The notes under the pieces are model-generated. The model was not told where the DNA came from. It ran no database searches and saw only the letters and a list, made by a program, of their open reading frames with translations. A DNA stretch of 64,000 nt from Paenibacillus segetis (GTDB taxonomy: Bacteria; Bacillota; Bacilli; Paenibacillales; Paenibacillaceae): NCBI RefSeq assembly GCF_014639155.1, contig NZ_BMFT01000001.1, positions 1,798,001 to 1,862,000 on the forward strand. Direction: 5' to 3'. The first letter of the stretch is position 1; each line of letters opens with the position of its first letter. Positions 1 through 7,581 of this stretch are shown here, one piece after another. The translations under genes were made by a program, and so were the position numbers.

Positions 1-14
1 ATAGGGGGTTCATT

Positions 15-755
15 ATGAACGGAACACAAACGCTGAGTAGGGCGCTTGATATATTGTTTGCATTATCGGAAGCAAATGATACTTTATCAGTCAGTGAAAT
101 CGCTGAGAAGGTGTCTATTCCGGAAAGTACAACCTATCGATTTATTCAAACGCTGGAACAGAATGGGATTGTGGAGCGGAAGGGAAAAAGTCAAATTGGC
201 TTAGGGATGCGTATATTAGATTTGGCTAGAAGCTTAAGTCATCAGGCTCATCGTGAGTTATTGCCGCTAGCATTACCCATTATGGAGCGATTAACACAGC
301 AAACCAAAGAAACATCCGTTTTGTTTGTACGTTCAGGAATGAATTGTGTCTGTATACAAAATGTCCGAAGCCAAGGCCTTCTGCAGTTTGCGGTTGAGAA
401 TGGAAGAGTACTGCCGCTATATTCCGGAGGTTCAGGGAAATGTATCCTTGCTTATGAGAATGAGCGATTTATTCAGCGGGTTGTAGAGTCTCTTCAATCA
501 CCTGAGGAACAACGTAAACTACAGAATGAATGTGCGGATATTCGGGAAAAAGGTTACTGCTTTACGCATGGGGAAGTAGACCCGGATATTTTTGCGGTAG
601 CAGCGCCTGTGCTAGATGCACATGGCTTAATCGTTGCAAGTCTGTCGATCGCGGGTCCGAATTTCAAGTGCAATAAGGAGTATGATCAGGAAGTATCGGG
701 TTATGTAGTAGCTGCAGCAAATCAGTTGTCACAAAAATTAGGAAGTGTGTTTTAA
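15..755 (+). CDS. IclR family transcriptional regulator
   Basis: The 246-residue protein has an N-terminal winged helix-turn-helix (about residues 5-70, with the recognition stretch SIPESTTYRFIQTLEQNG) and a C-terminal IclR effector-binding domain (about 80-240). Length matches the family. A GGGGG ribosome site lies just upstream of the ATG. IclR proteins usually sense a small catabolic metabolite and control an adjacent operon. Here the next genes on the same strand are a betaine importer and histidine-betaine-like catabolic enzymes, so it is the probable regulator of that run (inference). The effector cannot be read from sequence. Confidence 0.93.
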   Translation: MNGTQTLSRALDILFALSEANDTLSVSEIAEKVSIPESTTYRFIQTLEQNGIVERKGKSQIGLGMRILDLARSLSHQAHRELLPLALPIMERLTQQTKETSVLFVRSGMNCVCIQNVRSQGLLQFAVENGRVLPLYSGGSGKCILAYENERFIQRVVESLQSPEEQRKLQNECADIREKGYCFTHGEVDPDIFAVAAPVLDAHGLIVASLSIAGPNFKCNKEYDQEVSGYVVAAANQLSQKLGSVF

Positions 756-814
756 AGAAAATAAGGTGAAATAAGTAGATCGTTAATTCCGATAGGTTTA
801 CTTATAAATAATGA

Positions 815-841
815 TTGACAAAAGAAAACTCCCGCTATAAT
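815..841 (+). promoter_or_regulatory. Sigma-A-type promoter upstream of the importer operon
   Basis: A consensus -35 TTGACA (815-820) and a consensus -10 TATAAT (836-841) are separated by 15 bp, slightly short of the usual 17. It lies between the IclR gene and the attenuator-like hairpins, pointing at the ABC importer operon. Confidence 0.6.
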
Positions 842-882
842 ATTACATTACAATATTAAATTATCGAATGATAATAATAAAC

Positions 883-944
883 GAGACTGACCTTGCAAAT
901 GGAGGTCTCATTTTCCTTAAATGAGGGAAATGAGGCCTTTTTTT
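883..944 (+). promoter_or_regulatory. Attenuator: terminator hairpin with a competing anti-terminator stem
   Basis: A stem of GGTCTCATTTTCC (904-916) with GGGAAATGAGGCC (925-937) is followed by seven T residues, making an intrinsic terminator about 70 nt before the importer start. An upstream GAGAC (883-887) can instead pair with GTCTC (905-909), which is the left arm of the terminator, so the two folds exclude each other. This is the layout of a leader-RNA attenuator or small riboswitch. The signal it senses is unknown. Confidence 0.6.
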
Positions 945-1014
945 GTTATTTATTCATACTAAAACCATCAGATAAATAAGATAAATAAAATTATACAGGG
1001 GAAGAGTGATTGTG

Positions 1015-1773
1015 ATGAGTAGTCATACTGCAGCAGTAGAATTTAAGCAAGTTACGAAAAATTATGGTTCTGGAAATGTGTTGCAGAATTTTGATCTCAT
1101 CATACCGGGCGGAAAAATCATAACGATTATCGGTCCGTCCGGTTGTGGGAAAACAACCCTTCTTAAAATGATCAATCGATTAATTGAGCCAGAGCACGGT
1201 ACGGTGCTAGTGGAAGGAAGAAGCGTTAGTAGCCTTGATTCAGTAGCACTACGAAGAAATATTGGCTATGTCATTCAACAGATCGGGTTATTTCCACACA
1301 TGACGATTGAACAGAATATATCGATTGTCCCCAGACTCAAGGGTGAGAAGAAAAAGGAGTTAGTAGCTCGCACGGAGGAGTTGCTACAGTTAATCGGTCT
1401 CAATCCAGAACAATATCGATCTCGGTATCCGCACGAATTAAGTGGGGGGCAGCAACAAAGGATTGGAGTCGCAAGAGCACTAGCCGCAAATCCTTCCATC
1501 ATTTTAATGGATGAACCCTTCAGTGCTCTAGATCCCATCAGTCGGATTCAACTTCAGAAAGAACTAATCAACCTCAATGAGCGAGTTAAGAAAACAATCG
1601 TATTCGTCACTCATGATATTGATGAAGCATTGAAAATAGCTGATCTCGTGGTGTTATTAAAGGATGGAGAAATCATCCAAACGGGTTCTCCATCAGATCT
1701 GCTTGATCAACCTGCGAATGATTTTGTTCGGGAATTCCTCGGTGCAGAGCGATTCGCTCAATATAGCATTTAA
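1015..1773 (+). CDS. Betaine-type (OpuC family) ABC transporter ATP-binding protein
   Basis: Walker A GPSGCGKTTL, signature LSGGQQQRIGVARALA, Walker B IILMDEP and the H-loop THD are all present. The best family fit is the glycine betaine/carnitine/choline (OpuCA/ProV-like) group, but the protein is only about 252 residues and lacks the C-terminal CBS domains of OpuCA. The start at ATG 1015 is chosen for its spacing of about 10 nt from AGGGGAAG; GTG 1006 is an alternative. It forms a complete importer with the following permease and binding protein. Known ergothioneine importers (EgtU type) belong to this same transporter family, which fits the catabolic enzymes downstream. Confidence 0.93.
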   Translation: MSSHTAAVEFKQVTKNYGSGNVLQNFDLIIPGGKIITIIGPSGCGKTTLLKMINRLIEPEHGTVLVEGRSVSSLDSVALRRNIGYVIQQIGLFPHMTIEQNISIVPRLKGEKKKELVARTEELLQLIGLNPEQYRSRYPHELSGGQQQRIGVARALAANPSIILMDEPFSALDPISRIQLQKELINLNERVKKTIVFVTHDIDEALKIADLVVLLKDGEIIQTGSPSDLLDQPANDFVREFLGAERFAQYSI

Positions 1774-1800
1774 AACTTCAGTGAAAAGGAGCTACTTCAT

Positions 1801-2451
1801 ATGGATCAATTTTGGAATACCATTCAAGCGGATTGGCCGCTGATATTAGAAAAAACAAATGAGCATATCAACTTGTCGCTCATATCCGTTCTGATCGCCT
1901 GTGTGATCGCTATTCCTATTGGCATTGTGCTTACCGCGTATAAGCGACTTGCAAATACGGTAATTACCACCGTCTCTGTCATTCAAACGATACCCAGTCT
2001 TGCATTATTTGGTTTCATGATTCCGATTCTCGGCATTGGAACAAAGCCTGCAATCATCGCGCTTACCCTTTATGCGTTGCTTCCTATTCTACAAAATACT
2101 TATGTAGGGATTAGCGGAGTAAATCCGGCACTCATCGAAGCAGGGACCGGGATGGGGATGACAAGGTGGCAGATTTTATGGATGGTACAGCTTCCGATCG
2201 CTCGCAGTATTATCATGGCGGGTGTTAGACTCGTCGCGGTTCAAACCATTAGCTTAGCCACCATTGCTACTTACATTGCAGCCGGCGGGCTTGGTGACAT
2301 CATCACTCGCGGGATATCGATGATTAATACGACAACGATTCTTGAAGGTGCAGTTCCCGTTTCACTATTGGTCATTATCGTAAATGTCCTACTGCTTGGA
2401 CTCAATCGGGTTTTAACGCCGAAAGGCTTGCGTCAACAAACAAAAAACTAA
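1801..2451 (+). CDS. Betaine-type ABC transporter permease
   Basis: The 216-residue polytopic membrane protein has about five to six hydrophobic segments and the cytoplasmic EAA loop (EAGTGMGMTRWQILWMVQLP, about residues 114-133) that docks on the ATPase. An AAAAGGAG ribosome site precedes the ATG. It matches the OpuCB/OpuCD permease family in length. A single permease gene implies a homodimer. It is the second gene of the importer operon. Confidence 0.93.
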   Translation: MDQFWNTIQADWPLILEKTNEHINLSLISVLIACVIAIPIGIVLTAYKRLANTVITTVSVIQTIPSLALFGFMIPILGIGTKPAIIALTLYALLPILQNTYVGISGVNPALIEAGTGMGMTRWQILWMVQLPIARSIIMAGVRLVAVQTISLATIATYIAAGGLGDIITRGISMINTTTILEGAVPVSLLVIIVNVLLLGLNRVLTPKGLRQQTKN

Positions 2452-2479
2452 AGGTAAATGAGGAGAGGGGAAATTATCA

Positions 2480-3415
2480 ATGAACGTATTTAAGAAGATT
2501 ACAAAGGTTCGACCTGGAGTTTGGTTACGCAGTTCACTCATCGCAGGACTATCTCTCGTACTGGTGCTTGCGATGACGGGTTGCGGCAAGACAGCATCAT
2601 CAAGCGAGACGATTACAGTGGCAACAAAAGGCTTTGCTGAATCAGATATTTTGGCAAATGCTATCGCGTTATTGATTGAGAACGACACAAAACTCAAAAC
2701 TAAAATTACGACTTTAGATAACAATCTATTATGGGAAGCGATCCAAGCGGGGAAGGTTGATACCTATGTTGAATACACGGGAACCGCTCTACTCAATATC
2801 CTGAAAGAGAAGCCGGAGTATGACCCTCAAAAGGCTTATGACATTGTAAAAGAAAAACTGAAAGAAAAGAATCAAATCGAAGTGTTAGAACAAATCGGGT
2901 TTAACGATACTTACGCACTTGTTCTCCGCAAAGAGATCGCTGAGAAGTTGAACATCAAGACAACGTCGGAATTAGCTGCTCAAGCTGGGGATATCGTATT
3001 TGGCACGAGTCAAGAATTTCTGAAACGCGAAGATACATGGCCACTCGTTCAGAAGGTATATAACCCAAAATTCAAAGAAATCAAAACGATTCAGAATAAT
3101 GCACTTGCTTATAAAGCGATCGAGCAAGGGTTGATTGATGTGACTGACGTTTACACTACGGATAGCAAAATTCCAATAAGTAATTTTGTGGTTTTAGAGG
3201 ATGACAAACATGTGTTTGTGCCGTATTTTGCAATTCCCGTTATTCGTGAAGAAACACTTAAGCAACATCCAGAATTGAAGGACGTTATCAACAAATTGGC
3301 GGGTAAGATTGATGACGCCGAAATGCAAAAATTGAATGGTGAAGTTGAACAGAAGCAAAGACCGGCAGTGGATGTCGCCAAAGAATGGCTCAAAAACGAA
3401 GGTCTCATTAAGTAA
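2480..3415 (+). CDS. Betaine-type ABC transporter substrate-binding lipoprotein
   Basis: The N-terminal signal peptide ends in a lipobox (AMTGCG, Cys at about residue 35), so the mature protein is anchored outside the membrane. The rest (ETITVATKGFAESDILANAI...) matches the OpuAC/ProX-like solute-binding family that holds quaternary ammonium compounds such as glycine betaine, carnitine, choline and, in EgtU relatives, ergothioneine. It completes the importer. The actual ligand is inferred from the neighbouring catabolic genes and not visible directly. Confidence 0.92.
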   Translation: MNVFKKITKVRPGVWLRSSLIAGLSLVLVLAMTGCGKTASSSETITVATKGFAESDILANAIALLIENDTKLKTKITTLDNNLLWEAIQAGKVDTYVEYTGTALLNILKEKPEYDPQKAYDIVKEKLKEKNQIEVLEQIGFNDTYALVLRKEIAEKLNIKTTSELAAQAGDIVFGTSQEFLKREDTWPLVQKVYNPKFKEIKTIQNNALAYKAIEQGLIDVTDVYTTDSKIPISNFVVLEDDKHVFVPYFAIPVIREETLKQHPELKDVINKLAGKIDDAEMQKLNGEVEQKQRPAVDVAKEWLKNEGLIK

Positions 3416-3437
3416 TTAGGCAAAGGGGATCAACAGA

Positions 3438-4796
3438 ATGGGAATCGATAAAAAACAAATGGCACTTGGAGCGATGATGTATTTCCCCGCAGGCGAACAT
3501 ATTTCAAGCTGGCGGCATCCGGAATCGGATGCTGCAGGTTTGCTAGATTTTAATTACTATAAACACATTGTACAGACAGCGGAACGAGGCAAGTTCGATA
3601 TGTTCTTCTATGCGGATGAATTGTATGTATGGGATCGGTTTGAGTCCGGGATCGTTCAATCGAACAGTATCCGTCCCGAACCCTTTACTTTACTCTCGGC
3701 ACTTTCCGTTGTTACGGAGAAGATTGGTCTAGCGGCTACCGTATCGACAACCTATAACGAGCCATATCATATCGCTCGCAAGCTAGCGACACTTGATCAT
3801 TTGAGTGGGGGGCGTTCGGGATGGAACATTGTGACTTCGCAGACGGATGAAGAAGCGCGTAATTTCGGTAAAGATAAGCATCTTGAGCATAAGAACCGCT
3901 ATGGACGAGCGAAGGAGTTCGTTGATGTAACTCAAGGATTATGGGATAGCTGGGAAGATGACGCTCTATTATTTGATAAGCAATCAGGCAGTTTTGCCGA
4001 CAAAGACAAACTTCATAACCTTAACTACCAAACCAGTGAGTTCTCTGTACGGGGCCCTCTAAATGTATCTCGTCCACCTCAAGGGTATCCTGTGCTCATT
4101 CAAGCGGGTGCTTCTGAAGCAGGTAAAGAGCTCGCTGCTGCATCGGCAGAGGTTGTATTTGCACCCGGTTCAGCATTTGGTCCGTTTGGAACGGTGGAGG
4201 ATGGAGTTCAATTATACGAGGATATAAAGAGTCGGATGACAAAATACGGCAGATCTCGTGATGAGTTACTTATATTACCTGGATTTATGCCGATTATCGG
4301 GAGGACAGAAGCGGAAGCTGCTGAACGACTGGCGATTGTCGAAGAACTTACTCCTGAGAAGCTGGGAGTTGATCTCCTCTCCCATTACCTTGGCCAAGAT
4401 ATCTCAGGGTATCCTTTGGATGAACCCCTTCCTTTTGTTCCACAGCTAGAAGGGTTCAATCAAAGTAAAAGCAATCTTGCTCGGATCATACAGCTACTTG
4501 AGCGGGAGAATCTAACCATACGTCAATTGTACAAACGCATAAATTCGCGTGGTGTGGCGGGAACGCCGGCGCAGATTGCCGATCAGATGGAAGAATGGTT
4601 TGTTAGCGGAGCAGCAGATGGCTTTAATATTATGTTCCCACATCTTCCAGGTGGTTTGGATGACTTTGTAGATCTGGTTGTTCCAGAGCTGCAGCGAAGA
4701 GGACTGTTCAAACAGGACTACACAGGTAACTCGCTTCGAGATCATTTTGGATTAAAGCGTCCTGCTAATCGTTATAGCACTGTTCAAACAAGCTAA
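3438..4796 (+). CDS. LLM-class FMN-dependent monooxygenase (NtaA/SnaA/DszA/DmoA family)
   Basis: The 452-residue protein belongs to the flavin monooxygenases that use FMNH2 supplied by a separate reductase. Recognisable stretches are the N-terminal strand with FDMFFYADE, SNSIRPEPFTLLSALS, and LDHLSGGRSGWNIVTSQ. Relatives attack nitrilotriacetate, dimethyl sulfide, dibenzothiophene sulfone and similar N- or S-linked small molecules. It sits between the importer and the urocanase-like gene with a short gap and a good AAGGGG ribosome site, so it is probably co-transcribed. Its exact substrate is unknown; a methylated sulfur or amine product of the pathway is a reasonable guess. Confidence 0.88.
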   Translation: MGIDKKQMALGAMMYFPAGEHISSWRHPESDAAGLLDFNYYKHIVQTAERGKFDMFFYADELYVWDRFESGIVQSNSIRPEPFTLLSALSVVTEKIGLAATVSTTYNEPYHIARKLATLDHLSGGRSGWNIVTSQTDEEARNFGKDKHLEHKNRYGRAKEFVDVTQGLWDSWEDDALLFDKQSGSFADKDKLHNLNYQTSEFSVRGPLNVSRPPQGYPVLIQAGASEAGKELAAASAEVVFAPGSAFGPFGTVEDGVQLYEDIKSRMTKYGRSRDELLILPGFMPIIGRTEAEAAERLAIVEELTPEKLGVDLLSHYLGQDISGYPLDEPLPFVPQLEGFNQSKSNLARIIQLLERENLTIRQLYKRINSRGVAGTPAQIADQMEEWFVSGAADGFNIMFPHLPGGLDDFVDLVVPELQRRGLFKQDYTGNSLRDHFGLKRPANRYSTVQTS

Positions 4797-4805
4797 GCTG
4801 AGGTG

Positions 4806-6479
4806 ATGAAAGTGGTGGATAAGATTATAGCTACACGAGGGCTTGAACTTCGTTGTAAAGGCTGGAGACAGGAAGCGCTCTTGCGCATGCTAGAGAACGT
4901 CTTAGAGAATGGTGAGAATCAGAAGGAGCTTATCGTGTACGCTTCACTTGGTAAGGCGGCTAGAAATTGGCCTTCCTATCACGCGATTGTTGATACGTTA
5001 AAGCAGTTAGAAGAAGATGAAACGCTCGTCATTCAATCGGGCAAACCGATTGGTATATTCAAGACACATAAACAAGCCCCATTAGTGGTTATGGCTAACT
5101 GTAATCTAGTAGGCAAATGGGCAACAAGTGAGAATTTCTATGATTTACAGGAGAAGGGTTTAATCATTTGGGGTGGATTAACGGCTGCAGCATGGCAATA
5201 TATTGGCTCGCAGGGCGTAATTCAAGGTACTTATGAGATATTTCAAAGTATAGCTCGAATTCATTTTGGGGGAGATCTGCGTGGTCGCTTCATTCTGACG
5301 GCGGGTCTTGGTGGTATGGGAGGTGCGCAACCGCTAGCAGGCACGATGGCGAATGCCGTTATTCTATGTGTTGAAGTGTCGGAAGAGCGAATCGATAAGC
5401 GGATGGCAAATGGTTATTTGAAGCAAAAAACGAGCGACCTGGAAGAAGCCTTGGAATGGGTACAAGATGCCATACAAGAAGGTCGAAGTCTATCTATAGG
5501 CTTACTAGGCAACGCAGCTGAGATTTACCCCGAGCTATTGAGCCGAGGGATTATTCCTGATATTGTGACGGATCAGACATCTGCTCATGATCTGCTCTAT
5601 GGTTATGTTCCTAAGGGATATACCTTAGATCAAGTGATTAAGGCTCGTCAATTAGATCCAGCCAAATTACAGGATGATGCTGGGGCTTCGATAGCCGAAG
5701 AAGTGTTAGCTTTGCTTGCTTTCAAGGAGCAGGGTGCGGTCGTCTTTGATAACGGCAACAACATCCGTACGCAAGCTGTTAAATATGGAGTCGAGAATGC
5801 CTTTGATATTGATATTTTCACGGAAGCATTCCTCAGACCACTCTTTGCACGTGCGATTGGTCCCTTTCGTTGGATTGCACTCAGCGGTGATCCTGAGGAT
5901 ATCCGGATTATTGATGAATATATTTTGCAAGAATTCCGGGATAACGATGTCGTTACGAACTGGATAAGACTCGCTAATCAGTATGTACCGATAGAAGGAC
6001 TGCCTGCACGAATCGGTTGGTTCGGTCATGGTGATCGGTCGAAATTGGCTTTAGCCGTTAATCGATTAGTTAGTGAAGGTAAGCTATCAGGGCCAATTGC
6101 TTTTTCAAGGGATCATTTGGATGCGGGTGCCATGACACATCCGAACATTATGACGGAACGAATGAAGGATGGCAGTGACGCTATTGCCGACTGGCCGCTC
6201 CTGAATGCCATGATGAGCTGTTCGTCGATGGCAGATCTAGTAGCGATACATTCAGGTGGCGGTGGTTATTCCGGTTATATGACCAGTGCGGGAATAACGA
6301 TTGTAGCAGATGGAACGAAGAGCTCAGATGAACGGATTAATCTTGCCCTGAATAATGATACCGGGCTTGGCGTACTTCGTTATGCTGATGCAGGTTATGA
6401 GGAATCACTTGATGAAGTAGCTCGAACAGGAATAAGGCGTATATCGACAGAGCGTTATGGAGGTAACTTAAATGCGTGA
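4806..6479 (+). CDS. Urocanate hydratase-like enzyme, probably (S-methyl)thiourocanate hydratase
   Basis: At about 557 residues it has the length and fold signatures of HutU: the NAD-binding GLGGMGGAQPLAGTMA region, QTSAHDLLYGYVP, GPFRWIALSGDPEDI and the RDHLDAGAM...KDGSDAIADWPLLNA block. Several positions that are near-invariant in true urocanases are changed: LFCRGIGPFRW reads LFARAIGPFRW (Cys lost), and the HHGGG...SQHSG segment reads HSGGG...MTSAG. This suggests an altered imidazole substrate such as thiourocanate or S-methyl-thiourocanate. No hutI or hutG is nearby. Start uncertain (4803, 4806 or 4815). The DUF917 gene overlaps its end by 8 bp. Confidence 0.85.
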   Translation: MKVVDKIIATRGLELRCKGWRQEALLRMLENVLENGENQKELIVYASLGKAARNWPSYHAIVDTLKQLEEDETLVIQSGKPIGIFKTHKQAPLVVMANCNLVGKWATSENFYDLQEKGLIIWGGLTAAAWQYIGSQGVIQGTYEIFQSIARIHFGGDLRGRFILTAGLGGMGGAQPLAGTMANAVILCVEVSEERIDKRMANGYLKQKTSDLEEALEWVQDAIQEGRSLSIGLLGNAAEIYPELLSRGIIPDIVTDQTSAHDLLYGYVPKGYTLDQVIKARQLDPAKLQDDAGASIAEEVLALLAFKEQGAVVFDNGNNIRTQAVKYGVENAFDIDIFTEAFLRPLFARAIGPFRWIALSGDPEDIRIIDEYILQEFRDNDVVTNWIRLANQYVPIEGLPARIGWFGHGDRSKLALAVNRLVSEGKLSGPIAFSRDHLDAGAMTHPNIMTERMKDGSDAIADWPLLNAMMSCSSMADLVAIHSGGGGYSGYMTSAGITIVADGTKSSDERINLALNNDTGLGVLRYADAGYEESLDEVARTGIRRISTERYGGNLNA

Positions 6480-7581
6480 ACTAACGAAAGAGGATGTACT
6501 GGCGGCTGTAAAGGGTGGGTCTGTATTCGCTTCCGGTGGCGGTGGCTGGGTAGAGCATGGATTAGAAATAGGGGGAGCGGCGATAACTCTTGGCAAACCT
6601 AAACTGGTCTCCGTTGATGAATTACCGGAAGACGCCATTATCATTACTTGTACAGCAATTGGAGCTCCAGCGGGGACGCAGTGGCAAATGCTCGGTAAAG
6701 ACTATATTAAAGCAGTTCAGTTAATCATCGATCACTATGAAGGAAAAGTCGTTGGTGTCATGACACCTCAGAATGGGATGTCCAGCACGATAAATGGGTG
6801 GTTACCCGCCGCGGCACTGGGTTTGGTTGTAGTTGACGCAACGGGAGACATCCGTGCGCATCCAACGGGGAAAATGGGGTCGCTAGGGCTTGCTTCTCGC
6901 ATTGATTTCGAGACGATTCAGGCTGTTGCCGGTGGTAAACCGGAGAATGGCAGCTATATCGAGCTTGTTACGAAAGGGACCCCAGCTAGAACCTCAAACA
7001 TATTGCGGACGGCTTCCGACATGGCTGGAGGATTTATCGCAGCGGCAAGGCATCCGCTCCCTGCTAAATATATTAAAGAACATGCTGCTATAGGCGGAAT
7101 CACGATGGCAATTGAGCTGGGGCAGGCTATTGTGGAGGCTGAAGCTATTGGTGCGGAACATGTATTAGATACAATCTGTCAAAAAACCGGAGGAACCATT
7201 ATCGGAAGAGGTAAGGTCGTAAAGAAGAAGGTTCAATATTCGGGTGCATTTGATATCGGAACGATTAAAGTAAAAGCTTCTGATGGGAATACACTAATAC
7301 TTCATGTGATGAATGAATATATGGCGGTCGATGACCGTAACAAGGAAAGACTTAGTACTTTTCCTGATGTGATCACTACCTTTTCTCTAGAGACGGGATT
7401 GCCCGTAAGTGTAGGCCATATTTATGAAGGACAGGAGATAGGTGTATTCGTTATCGATAGATCTCTTATTCCGCTTAGCTCTAGCGTAAAGGATCCCTCC
7501 GTATACCCTGAGGTAGAGCAGGCCTTAGGAATTGAGCTTTATAACCTGGCATTTCCAGAGGCAGAGAAGATCAATGCCTAA
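6472..7581 (+). CDS. DUF917 / S-methyl thiohydantoin desulfurase-type protein
   Basis: The 369-residue protein has the DUF917 pattern: an N-terminal FASGGGGWVEHG motif, ITCTAIGAPAGTQ, and the PTGKMGSLGLAS stretch. The family was later renamed after an S-methyl thiohydantoin desulfurase, an activity expected in S-methyl-ergothioneine breakdown (recalled family knowledge). Its position directly between the urocanase-like and lyase-like genes, with overlaps on both sides, supports a metabolic link. It would act after the hydratase, releasing the sulfur group from the thiohydantoin ring. Confidence 0.83.
   Translation: MRELTKEDVLAAVKGGSVFASGGGGWVEHGLEIGGAAITLGKPKLVSVDELPEDAIIITCTAIGAPAGTQWQMLGKDYIKAVQLIIDHYEGKVVGVMTPQNGMSSTINGWLPAAALGLVVVDATGDIRAHPTGKMGSLGLASRIDFETIQAVAGGKPENGSYIELVTKGTPARTSNILRTASDMAGGFIAAARHPLPAKYIKEHAAIGGITMAIELGQAIVEAEAIGAEHVLDTICQKTGGTIIGRGKVVKKKVQYSGAFDIGTIKVKASDGNTLILHVMNEYMAVDDRNKERLSTFPDVITTFSLETGLPVSVGHIYEGQEIGVFVIDRSLIPLSSSVKDPSVYPEVEQALGIELYNLAFPEAEKINA

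Noticed and set aside
1275..1538. Minus-strand open frame inside the ABC ATPase gene
   Set aside because: It lies wholly within a clear coding sequence, with no ribosome site and low-complexity Ser/Cys content; it is a shadow.
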